The notes under the pieces were generated by a model. That model was not told where the DNA came from and searched no databases. It worked only from the letters and a program-made list of their open reading frames with translations. Source: Hyaloperonospora brassicae (Eukaryota > Oomycota > Peronosporomycetes > Peronosporales > Peronosporaceae). Taken from it: 42,620 bases of DNA. Where the stretch lies: contig CANTFL010001107.1 of NCBI GenBank assembly GCA_947650285.1, positions 1 through 42,620 on the forward strand, given 5' to 3'. The position numbers and the translations under genes were made by a program. This document shows positions 22,661 through 31,830 of the stretch, piece by piece. How positions within the stretch are numbered: the stretch's first letter is position 1; every line of letters starts with the position of its first letter.

Positions 22661-23167
22661 CTACTTCTTGCTCTTTCGTGCGCGCTTCTTGCGTAGAACA
22701 TGCTTCTCATACTCCGCCTCGTAATATGACAGCATATTAAGATCATTCTCGCGCGTGGCGTCTTCCCGAAGCCGTAACGCTTTACTCATGTGTCGGGGGG
22801 TAATACCCTTTTTGAGAAACGGTGCAAACGCTTTACGATCTTTGGCTATCTGCCCCCGTAGCCATCGTATCTTCCAGAAATCTTTTACTTTCTCGACCGC
22901 GTTTGGCACAAACCCAACAGCCTTTTCCATGATCGACTTTTCCACACCCATTCGCTCTTCAGATGGGCTCACCACCTCACCGCTCAAGAAGTGGCGTGCA
23001 GTCGAAGCCATGGGGGGAGGAGCCTCCGACGTACGGAAGACACTCGTGACCGCGCGCTGCGACGAATCTTTTTCGTCGCCCAACTTTGTCGCTGCAAGAG
23101 CTTCGTGGTGCCTGCCATGAAGGACAGCAACAACTACAACGGAGACGATGAGGTTCGCTGCGCGCAT
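22661..23167 (-). CDS. RXLR-EER-like secreted effector candidate
   Basis: 168 aa from the ATG at 23167; a TTG two codons upstream is ignored. Residues 1-25 form a secretion signal (MRAANLIVSVVVVAVL...EALA). At residues 58-61 is RHFL, one change from RXLR, and at 70-72 a clear EER, giving the spacing of oomycete host-translocated effectors. The C-terminal half is helical (FWKIRWLRGQIAKDRKAF, ITPRHMSKALRLRED, LSYYEAEYEKH) and resembles a WY-like fold, then ends in a basic run RKKRARKSKK that could be a nuclear signal. Effectors of this class act inside plant cells; the target is unknown. The gene has no intron, sits in a gene-poor neighbourhood and lies 656 bp from a secreted protease gene on the same strand. 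Confidence 0.75.
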   Translation of the reverse strand: MRAANLIVSVVVVAVLHGRHHEALAATKLGDEKDSSQRAVTSVFRTSEAPPPMASTARHFLSGEVVSPSEERMGVEKSIMEKAVGFVPNAVEKVKDFWKIRWLRGQIAKDRKAFAPFLKKGITPRHMSKALRLREDATRENDLNMLSYYEAEYEKHVLRKKRARKSKK

Positions 23168-23823
23168 GCTCAAGAGGACGTCGAGCGCTGTCGAGTGAGT
23201 AGATCAGGTGCACAGTTGATGCTGACTGTTCCCCCAAGTCGAGATACACTGGACCTGTTTCTGTCGGTGAATGACGCTGCAGGCTCAGAAGCAGCTGGAC
23301 CATTCGTTCGAGGGGGTCTGTCTGTCTGCCTGTCTGTCTGCCTGTCTGTCTGTAAAATCCAGTTTCGTGTCCATCCCGACGGAATATTCTTTTCACGAGG
23401 CTCTCCGAGTAGATACTGTACCCACCGACCTCGTTCGTTATTCGCGGATTGAATGTTTTCCTCACCCACCCGCACGATAGAGAAAAACGTTAGCGTCTGA
23501 GCTGTTCTATATATTTAGCATCTTCTTAGGATGCAGGATGCGTGTCAAAGACGATTGTCATTCACATGTCGGACTAAAGTCGTGCGTACACAGACTTGTC
23601 GACAGACTCGTGCTTGGCCAGACTGCAAGAACTCTGTAACCTACTTCCTCTCGTGCACACGAAGTCCGCTCGCGATGCGCTCGCTTTATGACGACGTCGT
23701 CCACGAGCAGCGTTTGGCTTCGATTGCAATGACCGACAATCACCTGAACGTCGCTTCATTTCGTTCAGTATTGATGCTTAGCTGCTTTCACGTAACTCGT
23801 GGGCTCTCAATCTTCTTCTCCTG
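23168..23823. other. spacer between secreted-protein genes
   Basis: Holds the effector's upstream region, including the CTGT array, and the 3' flank of the protease gene. I see no further gene. Confidence 0.5.
23317..23353. repeat. (CTGT)n tetranucleotide repeat
   Basis: About nine CTGT/CTGC units, 150 bp upstream of the effector start codon, probably inside its promoter. Confidence 0.9.
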
Positions 23824-24693
23824 CTAGCGATACGTCGCCCCTGGCGCGACGCGGGACAGCCACTCGGTCGCAATCGACACGCGCGCGTAGACACCGGGGT
23901 ACCCTGCACGTCCGCATCCGTTGCCCCAGCTCACGACGCCGATAAGCACATCTTCCGCCAGTTGTTCTCGAACGAGCGGTCCACCCGAATCGCCTTGGCA
24001 CGAATCCATGTCGATCCCTCCGCCAGCGCAAAGCATTGTGTTGTCCACGTCGAGGACCTTCGCACACACCGAGTGGTTCACCAACGGAACGTCGACACGC
24101 AGTAGCTCGGTGGACATTGGTCCGCCTTGAAAAGGCGCCCCCCACCCCATGACGGTCGCATTGCCATAACTGTCGATGACGCCCAAATTGGCGTCTGCTT
24201 TCGGAAGCGCTACAGGACGAAACGAGCTTGCTTTCTCCAGCTCTAGCACGAGAAAGTCGTACGAGTTGGTTGCACTCACGTACTTGGGATGGCGAGTCTG
24301 GGTGACGACCCTGAGTTGCTCGCCATCGTCAGTGCCACTGACAAAGTGAGTGCCAACTGAGACGTACTGGATGTCTCCAGCCATGCAGTGCGCAGCCGTA
24401 AGCACGTGCGTCGGCGTGATGAGCGAACCGCCGCAAAAGTCCGTACCGTTGGCGGTTGCGCGCACGCCGGTTGTATACGTCTTTGTACCAACCGGCACAA
24501 TTACTCCGCCAAGCACAAGCGGATCGGTGTCGACGGACGCTATTGTCGTTGGCATAACGAGCTGCGAGATGTACCGCTCGTAGCTGAGCTTTTCTGGAAG
24601 GACGTGACCATCGCACTTCAGTTGCGGGTCAATGCTGGCCGCGAAAGCGACTACCAAAACAGTAAGACTAGCACGTAGACAACGAGAGCACAT
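23824..24693 (-). CDS. secreted trypsin-like serine protease (S1 family)
   Basis: 289 aa with a signal peptide (SLTVLVVAFAAS) and a propeptide of about 35 residues before the catalytic domain (VLGGVIVPVG replaces the usual IVGG). The catalytic triad is complete: His102 in LTAAHC, Asp146 in SYDFLVLEL and Ser236 in GDSGGP. Asp230, six residues before the Ser, predicts trypsin-like cleavage after Lys or Arg. Cysteines are placed as in S1 proteases, and CGRAGYPGVYARV is a typical C-terminal segment. Oomycete glucanase inhibitor proteins share this fold but have lost the triad, so this is more likely an active protease. It lies in the same orientation as the effector candidate. Confidence 0.88.
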   Translation of the reverse strand: MCSRCLRASLTVLVVAFAASIDPQLKCDGHVLPEKLSYERYISQLVMPTTIASVDTDPLVLGGVIVPVGTKTYTTGVRATANGTDFCGGSLITPTHVLTAAHCMAGDIQYVSVGTHFVSGTDDGEQLRVVTQTRHPKYVSATNSYDFLVLELEKASSFRPVALPKADANLGVIDSYGNATVMGWGAPFQGGPMSTELLRVDVPLVNHSVCAKVLDVDNTMLCAGGGIDMDSCQGDSGGPLVREQLAEDVLIGVVSWGNGCGRAGYPGVYARVSIATEWLSRVAPGATYR

Positions 24694-25429
24694 GCTCGCA
24701 AGGGGATGGAGTGCAGCAAGTTGCAGAGTGCAGGCGACTTTGCGCCGTCCTCCAGTGCGCGTACGCGTGTTGCAGTCCTGTCATGCGGACTGCAGACGTT
24801 CGGTGTGGACAAAGTCTTCACGCTTATGGCTTCGCAAGTACGTGTTTTTCGACCGGATTGTCCACCGAAAGCCATACACAGATATGCTTTGTCGGATCCC
24901 AGTGGAAGCGAACTATCGGTCTGAGCCAACTCTGTACTCAGATGAGCAGCTCAGCTTGACTTGCACGTCAGACATTGCACCACGCGACCGAAGACATGTT
25001 CAGTTGCTACCGATCGTTTGTCGAACGAACACGTCCTGGCGTCAACAGCGACTGACAATGCAAAGCAGCAGTGCCTCTTCTTGTCTGCTGCTACTGCGAC
25101 AATCGATTTTCATGATGTTCGTCCGATACGGTGTGCGTCAATAGGGCGACGTGCTGACTGCGCTGATTCACAGGATGTGTATACTAAAAGCTCCCACCCA
25201 CGTCGCTCAAACAGACAATCACTTGTCCGCTCGCTTCCTCTATCTTTCTCATCTCTCGACCGTCTGTAATTTACACGATGCGTATACTAAAAAGCTCCCA
25301 CCCGCAATAGTTTACCGACACGCTACAGCACAATGGTCCATTTTAGAAAGACTAAAACCGGTACCACCACCACCACCACCGCCACTTCCCCCTCCCTCAA
25401 CCCATCCGGTCGTGCACTTTGGCCCGACC
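24694..25429. other. divergent intergenic region between protease and VDAC-like gene
   Basis: No gene seen. It contains two near-identical copies of a 26-bp motif and a CCA-type repeat at about 25362-25384, both likely in the VDAC-like promoter. Confidence 0.5.
25174..25303. repeat. direct repeat pair upstream of VDAC-like gene
   Basis: GATGTGTATACTAAAA-GCTCCCACCC at about 25174-25199 recurs as GATGCGTATACTAAAAAGCTCCCACCC at about 25277-25303, differing by one substitution and one extra A. The copies are 103 bp apart. Confidence 0.85.
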
Positions 25430-26613
25430 ATGTCCCCCCGCCCCGCGAGCGCCTCGAGCACAATGTACGACGACTTCCTCGCCGCGCACCTGCGCCTGCA
25501 CGACGAGCGCCTCGAGCCCCGCGCGCACGCGCTCCACGCCCTATCGGTCCGCGCCCGCACGCCCCGCGGCACGCGCCTCACCCTCGAGACGGGCGCCGTC
25601 GCGTCGGGCGTCGCGCCTCGTGGCCGGCGCCGCGTCGAGTCGGCGCTCGTGTGCGAGAGCCAGTGGAACCCCATGACGACGTCGCGCGTCTGCCTCTCGT
25701 CGTCGCGCCGCCTGTCGCTGCACGCGCAGCTGCAGACGAGCGACGCGCTCTGCTGGACGCTCGACGCGCACGAGTCGGCGACAGAGAAAGTGCCGCTGTC
25801 GTTTGCGCGTCTGGGGGCGACGCACGCGAGTCGGAGCGGCTGTGCCGACGTCTGCGTCGATGTGGTCAATGGGCCGACCGTAGCGGTGGCGCTGTGGCGG
25901 CGCTGGGACAGGTGGGCCGCGGGCGGCGCTGCGGCGTACGACGTCGGACTCGACCGGAGCGACCGCCGCGGACGGTGCACGACGTTGGACGTGAGTGCGA
26001 GTTACTTGCACGACGGGCTGTCGACGCTGCTGCAAGTGTGAGTGGGAGCGAGCGGTCGGTCGGACAAAATGGACGACGAGGTGTGTGTGTGTGTGTCTGA
26101 GACGGGGATGTCACATGTCACCTCGGGATACGGACTGTTTCGTGACGCTTTTGTGTTGTTGTGCTGTTGTGTTGTTGTGTTTTTGTGTTGGTGGTGTTTG
26201 ATGATGTCGTTTTTTGGGTGAAATGTGTCTTCTTGGGTGAAATGTGGGCGTATGGTGCGCTTTTGGGTATGCTGGTTCTTTTTGTGTGTGTGTGTGTATG
26301 TGGCGAGGGTAGAAAGGACGGTGGACGGACCGTGCAATTGGACTTGACGCAGACCGTGTCACCGCTTTTGGCACTGAGCTCGAGGTTTGTGTGCGACAGC
26401 AGAAGAGACAATCGGTCGCTGAGGGTGCTGGGCAAGTACGCGCTGAGTCCGACGGAGACTGTGTCTGGCTCGATCGGGTCCGACGGCATTTGTATCGGCG
26501 CGTTCGAGTGGCGCACGTCAAAGCACTTGAAGACGCGCGTAGCAGCGCAAATGGACTTGCGGCACTATGACAGCGACTCGCACCACGTGGGCGTATCGAT
26601 TGAGATCGGCTGA
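25430..26613 (+). CDS. divergent VDAC/porin-like outer-membrane beta-barrel
   Basis: Two exons, 25430-26037 and 26313-26613, with a 275-bp GT-rich intron (GTGAGT...GGTAG); 302 aa. A second ATG at 25463 (MYDDFL) fits the normal VDAC start better and would give 291 aa. Alternating polar/apolar strands run throughout. Family landmarks are YDDF near the N-terminus, RVESALVCESQWN, a DRWAAG segment matching the usual EGWLAG, and the closing strands VLGKYALSPTETVSGSI and HHVGVSIEIG, which match the VDAC C-terminus. Length is near the usual 283. The channel would pass metabolites across the mitochondrial outer membrane. Exon 1 is very GC-rich and the sequence is far from animal VDACs, so a Tom40-like paralogue is possible. 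Confidence 0.72.
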
Positions 26614-26845
26614 ACACAAAGTCGCAGAAGAAGGTGGCGGTTTGGTGCAGGTACCTGACTCGAATGGACCGACATGCGTCAGGTGTGAAGGCGCTTTGTT
26701 TTGTCGGACCGAAGCTGAATGACATGAGCAGCAACAGCCACAACGTAACAGCAGAGAAGAAGAGGGAAGAAGACAGAGCGTTGGCATTGAAAGGGATTGG
26801 TGTCCGATGAGCGTCCCGCTATAGTGCATCGACTGTTTGCTGCAG

Positions 26846-29503
26846 CTACTTGGCGTAAATGACCGTGTCGCGTTTGGACCGCGCAATGACATTGCCCTTC
26901 TCGTCGCGAGCACCAGGAGCAGCCTTGGCAGACGGATGGTTTGCGAGCTCGCTTGGCACGGGCATTTCCGTGGACACGAGGTACTGCTTGAGGTCAAACA
27001 TGATTTCTTCGTCGTTGTCCGTGAGAAACGAGATGGCTACACCATCTTTACCGGCACGGCCAGTACGACCGATCCGGTGCGAGTAATTCTGGATCTTGGA
27101 CGGCAAGTCAAAGTTCACAACGTGAGTCACGTCTGGGATATCCAGCCCTCGTCCCGCCACGTCCGTTGCCACGAGCATGTCACAATAGCCTTCGCGAAAC
27201 ATCCGGAGGCTTTCCTCGCGCTGATCCTGCGTCTTGCCACCGTGCAAGATGGTGCAGCGGAACCCTTCGTTCGAAATGAACTTGGCGACCGAGTCACATT
27301 CCTTCTTGATGTTGACAAACACAATGATCTTGGCGCCATCCACAACCTTCTCCTTCCGAGATCGCGGCATCGGGACTGATTGCGTGCTGAGGATATCACG
27401 CAGCACATCTACCAGTTTCGAGCGCTTCTTGCCCGCGTTCATGAACATCACGCGCTGGTCAATCCGCTTGTTCTTGCCAGAGTCCTCGTCACCGATTTTC
27501 ACGATCGAAGGATGCCGCAAGAACGTCTTTGCCAGCCGCTCCACCTCGACAGGCATTGTGGCACTAAACATAGTGGTGACGCGAAGGCGGTGCTGCAGCT
27601 CTCCTCCTGCCTGGCCCCCATTTGCAAGCGTAAGCTGCTGTTCCATCTCCTCTTCGTTCTCGGACTTGAGCAGCGAGCCCATGTTTTCCAGCACGGCCAC
27701 CACTTGAGGCTCGAAACCCATGTCAATCATGCGATCCGCTTCGTCCAGCACGACGTAATTGCACTGATTCAACACGAGGTAGTGGCTTTCCAGACAGTCC
27801 ATGAGCCGACCGGGCGTGCCGATGATAACATCCACGCCCTCGCGGAGCCGAAACCCCTGGTCCTCAATACTTTGTCCGCCAACAACGGACAGCGTCTTGA
27901 CGGGGCTCAGCTTTTCAGGCAGCCCCACACTCGTGTACTTGCACAATTTGATGGCTTCCTGCTCGATCTGCAAAGCCAGCTCGCGGGTGGGTGCCATGAC
28001 CAGCGCTAGCGGACCTTGCTCGCCAGTTCGCGCGACCATCGTCGCTGGAAGCGAGTAAATGTACGCAATGATGGGGATAACAAAGGCAGCAGTCTTGCCT
28101 GAACCAGTCTCAGCAATGCCAATGATGTCGCGCTTCTGCAGGCCGATGGGAATGGCTTGCATCTGAATAGGCGACGGCCGCTTGAAGCCCATCTCGTCAA
28201 TCGCTTTGAACACAGCATCGGGAAGAACGTCGCCGGCTTCGTCCCATTTGCGCAGAGGATTGGGAGCCCGACCGCCTTTCAGCGTTATGTCAAAGTCTTC
28301 ACGAAAAATGCGCCAGTCGCGCTCCTTCATCTCCTGCAGCGGTTTCTCCGACCAGTGCGTGCCCATTGTCTTGGCTTCTCGCGACGCCATCTCCTGCATG
28401 CGGTCCCGCTCGCGAGACTGCATACTGCGCAGAGCACGTTCGCGGTCGTGCTTTCGAGCGGCAATCTGCGCGCTCGTCAGACTGCTGTTGGTCTCATCGG
28501 CCAGTTGCTGTTCCTTCTGGCGCTTCTGGCTGAGCTCCTCTAGAAACGAGTTCTTCTTGCGCTGCTCACGCATGTCCACACCAGCGCGATAGCCTCGTCC
28601 GAACAGCAGGTTCACGTCCATGCGCTTCGCATACAACGGGTTCAAATCCGCACTCGTGTCCTCGGACGCCTCCCACTCAAACTGGAAGATCTTGGAAAAC
28701 TTCTCGCTCGCCTTAACCACTTTCTTCTTCTTGACGGTCTTGCCCAAGTACTGATCCTTCAGCGCTTGCAGGGCCTTTGCTTCGCTCGGGTCCAGCAACG
28801 CCGACGCCGCTTCGTCTCTGCTGCGCGCTGCATCCGCAGTCACGACTGCGCCCTGCCGCGCGTTTCTCGCGCTCGTCCTCGTGCGGTCGTCTCGACTCGA
28901 ACCGTCGCCACGAGACCGCGTGGCGCGCGCCCGTTCCTGCTCCCGTTCAGTCCGTTGACGCTGGAGAAAGTGGCGTCGAGCGGCTTCTGCCTCTGTCCGC
29001 TGCTTCTCCACCTGCGCCAGTCGTGTACACAGTATACCCACACAGCACTCAGTTGATCAGCACAGCGTTCTCCATGTACAGGTACAGACGCACAGACGCA
29101 CAGACACAGACACAGAGAGAGACATCGAGAGAGAGAGAGAGAGAGACGTGCGTCAACGCACCTCCTGCCGCTTCTTCTCGAGCTGCTCAAGCGCCAACTG
29201 CTGTCGCTGCGCTTTCGAGAGGAACGTCGGCTTCGCCAGAGGCTCCTGCAGCGCTCGAGCCGCTTCTCCGATCCTCAGCGGCAGCTTCCGCGTGCCCACA
29301 GCAGCAGAAGTCGCAGTTGCGTCGTCCTCGCGCGTCGCTCGACGCTCACTCGTGCGCTGCGCCGCGCGCTCTTCTGCTCGTTGGGCAATGGCCGCAATGC
29401 GCTCTGCTTCCTGACGCTGTTCGCCGCTGAGCTCTGCCGCTGGTCGTTTGCTCGCGGAACGAGAGCGCGAAGAAGAGCGCCGGCGCTTCCGCGGGTCGGT
29501 CAT
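26846..29503 (-). CDS. PRP28: DDX23/PRP28 DEAD-box helicase of the U5 snRNP
   Basis: Two exons, 29503-29162 and 29011-26846, with a 149-bp intron (GTGCGT...GGCGCAG) containing a GA repeat; 835 aa, close to human DDX23. The N-terminus is Arg/Ser-rich (RKRRRSSSRSRSASKR), then highly charged. The helicase core follows: Q motif region KRPSPIQMQAIPIG, Walker A AETGSGKT (about 414-421), PTRELA, TPGRL, DEAD (about 537-540), SAT (about 597-599), ARGLDIPDV and HRIGRTGRAG. PRP28 displaces U1 from the 5' splice site so U6 can pair. Its stop faces the VDAC-like stop 232 bp away. All motifs are intact. Confidence 0.93.
29085..29147. repeat. CA/GA microsatellite in the DDX23 intron
   Basis: CAGACA then GAGAGA units fill much of the intron between the two exons of the helicase gene. 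Confidence 0.85.
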
Positions 29504-29650
29504 GACCGTCAGAGGTGTGTGAATCGCTTAGAAACGCAGGTGTCGAGTAGAAATACAAACGATCCGATCGATCGTATACTATCGAGATAGTGCAAGAACA
29601 TACGGATAAAAGGTGGGGCCCGCACGGTTGCTTTTGCTTTTTTTCTCTCG

Positions 29651-29705
<55 letters not shown>

Positions 29706-29979
29706 TAGTAGTGTCGGGCAGGAAAAAGCGATTTTAAACAAAGCGAGAGACGGTGACGCATGAGGTCCTCATGCGCGTCGAAGAAATAGTCAGTCAAACG
29801 TATCACTCCGTGTCAATGAAGAAAAAGCACACGTCAGTAGTGATCGACTCATCGGTCGTTACTACAACAGCACTCGCGTCGATGGACGATGCAATGCACT
29901 ATCGATATGTCTCGAGTGCCAAAATTATACGCCGTCTCTCGACGTCGTCCGCGTGCACGTCGCCAGGCGTCGACTTGCT
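29504..29979. other. spacer between DDX23 and FYVE-SYLF genes
   Basis: Contains the DDX23 promoter and the 3' flank of the next gene. A (CT)n tract occupies 29644-29703. No gene seen. Confidence 0.6.
29644..29703. repeat. (CT)n microsatellite, about 60 bp
   Basis: Nearly pure CT units about 140 bp upstream of the helicase start codon. Confidence 0.95.
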
Positions 29980-31830
29980 CTACTTGGCCGCTTTGTGCAC
30001 ATGGGCACACGTCTTGCACTTCTTCGAAAAGGCCTTGAGCACGAACTGGTTGCACCGACACGAGCTGCAACGGCCCATTGCATCGGCGGCTGCCAGTGAC
30101 GAGCGCCGTTGCGACTCTCTCCCCGCAGCTTCAAAGCGTGCGACTCCTCTCATGGCCCCGTCAATGGCATCGTACAGACACTGCGCAGCGCGCGGACGAG
30201 GCACTGCGCCGCTCAGGATCTGCTCCGGTGTCAGCTGCTGGCCGTAAAAGTTGCGGTTCATCTCCGTGCGCGCCGTAATGACAGCGCCGTGCAGCGAGAG
30301 GCCGGCAAACAGTCCCCTGCTGTGGGAATAGCTGTAGTTCGCATTGAACCCGCCGCGACTCGCTGCGGCCTGCGCCAGTGCGTCGCGTCCGTACGGCCCA
30401 ATTGCCAAGCTCAGGCCACCACCGACGTTGACCTGAGTCCGGTGAAACACCTTGACGGCTTTCGCAGAGCCCATGATGATCATAAACTCAATCAGTTCGC
30501 CTCCGCCTTCGAGGCCACCGCCAATGCCCGCAGTTCCAATGGCAGATGGCGCAGACCACGAGCCGCTGTCGAGCTTCGCAATGACGACCCCCGTGCCGAC
30601 TTTGGCGGTAAGGAGCAGTCCTGCCTTGACGACCGTGAGGAACGCAATGCCGCGCGCTCGCTTGAGGAACGCCGCAGGAATGTACCGGTCACTGGCTGCA
30701 CCGAAACCTGGTCGGAAGAAATTCCCGACAATGTCTGCTGCCGAGCGGCACGCGCTTTCCAGTGACCGACTAAACGGCAGGTGCAGTCGTGTCTTGGCCT
30801 CGTGCGGGTTCTCCTTGTGGCAGTTGGCGTACTGTGCACTCAGCCCGTGCTGCAGACACTGCAGCACGGGCGCACAGATCGTGCAGACCCGTTGCGGGTG
30901 GGCCGGATCGTACTTGTTCTTCTGCTTCTGCTTCTGTCGCTCTTCGCTCGCCACTTGACTCGGCGCCAGCAGCATCTTCGCGGGCGAACACAAGTGGCAC
31001 ACACTCGCGCCGCACTTGCGACACGCGTGTCGCCGTCGTTGCATGTCAAACACGTCGCTGCAAATCGCACACGCCACGGGCTCTGTCTTCGCTCGCGTCG
31101 TGGCCCACGACGTTGCAACTGGCGCCACTTCGCCGCTCGTGCTGCTCGACGTGTCACTGCTGCGACTGCCGTCTGCGTTCGACTGCGTCCGTCGGGTCCG
31201 CGCGAGCTGCCGCGACAAATTGGGGTTCGTCACTGCACCACACAGCGGACCCCGACGGCGGCGCTCGACCCGACCCGAAAGCGTCGCGTCTGCCACCTGC
31301 TCGTTGGCTCGCGCACGCGCCTGTTTCGCGTGCACGCGCAGCAGTTTCCTGCGCTTGTGATCGTCGGGAATCAGCCGCGCGAGCTGCGGCAGCATCGGAT
31401 CCAACAGGAGCGCTCCCCCAAAGTACGTCGCCAGGCGGTCGAGCAACGCGCGCGCGCGCAGCTCTCCCTGTCCATAGCGTCGGCAGTCCGACTTGAACGC
31501 CGCGACGACCGCCTCGTGCTGCGCAGCGTTCGCCCCGCGCACGGCCGCCAACAGCTGTTTGTAGATAGCCGCAGCTTCGTCGCCGGCCGCAGCCGACGGG
31601 ACGGCCGCGTGGCGTCGGTCCGTTTGCTTCGGCTTCGGTCGAGTCGCTGGCGGCGACGTGAGAGCGGTCGACGCGACGCGCCTGCGGACGGGGGACGGCG
31701 GCCGGCGACTGGTGGCGTTCGACACGTACGCTGCGACAGGAGCAGTGGGCGGCACATAGTGGCCGCAGTGGCCGCAGAAGCGGCTGCCGGGCGGGGCGCC
31801 GGTGCCGCAGGACGGACAGGACGTTGTCAT
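29980..31830 (-). CDS. zinc-ribbon / FYVE / SYLF (Ysc84-like) multidomain protein
   Basis: Single exon, 616 aa. Domains in order: a short zinc ribbon (CPSCG..CGHCG, residues 5-22); a Pro/Arg-rich linker; a helical block at about 88-168 (FKSDCRRYGQGELRARALLD...LARLIPDDHKRRKLL) resembling the C-terminal region of ZNF598/Hel2; a FYVE-type finger at about 252-320 (CAICSDVF, RRRHACRKCG, CHLC, RVCTIC); the SYLF/Ysc84 lipid-binding domain at about 360-560 (ARGIAFLTVVKAG, GTGVVIAKL, GGGLEGGGELIEFMIIM, GGLSLAIGPYG); and a C-terminal Cys cluster (CSSCRC, KCKTC). FYVE domains bind PI3P on endosomes and SYLF domains bind phosphoinositides and actin. An endosome-actin adaptor is inferred. FYVE-SYLF pairing occurs in oomycetes and plants; the additional modules are notable. 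Confidence 0.85.
   Translation of the reverse strand: MTTSCPSCGTGAPPGSRFCGHCGHYVPPTAPVAAYVSNATSRRPPSPVRRRVASTALTSPPATRPKPKQTDRRHAAVPSAAAGDEAAAIYKQLLAAVRGANAAQHEAVVAAFKSDCRRYGQGELRARALLDRLATYFGGALLLDPMLPQLARLIPDDHKRRKLLRVHAKQARARANEQVADATLSGRVERRRRGPLCGAVTNPNLSRQLARTRRTQSNADGSRSSDTSSSTSGEVAPVATSWATTRAKTEPVACAICSDVFDMQRRRHACRKCGASVCHLCSPAKMLLAPSQVASEERQKQKQKNKYDPAHPQRVCTICAPVLQCLQHGLSAQYANCHKENPHEAKTRLHLPFSRSLESACRSAADIVGNFFRPGFGAASDRYIPAAFLKRARGIAFLTVVKAGLLLTAKVGTGVVIAKLDSGSWSAPSAIGTAGIGGGLEGGGELIEFMIIMGSAKAVKVFHRTQVNVGGGLSLAIGPYGRDALAQAAASRGGFNANYSYSHSRGLFAGLSLHGAVITARTEMNRNFYGQQLTPEQILSGAVPRPRAAQCLYDAIDGAMRGVARFEAAGRESQRRSSLAAADAMGRCSSCRCNQFVLKAFSKKCKTCAHVHKAAK

Noticed and set aside
23824..24693. 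Glucanase inhibitor protein (inactive S1 homologue)
   Set aside because: His102, Asp146 and Ser236 are all present, so an active protease is more likely.
25312..26100. Long overlapping frames on both strands over the VDAC-like first exon
   Set aside because: Explained by very high GC; only one frame has the beta-barrel pattern and splices to a VDAC C-terminus.
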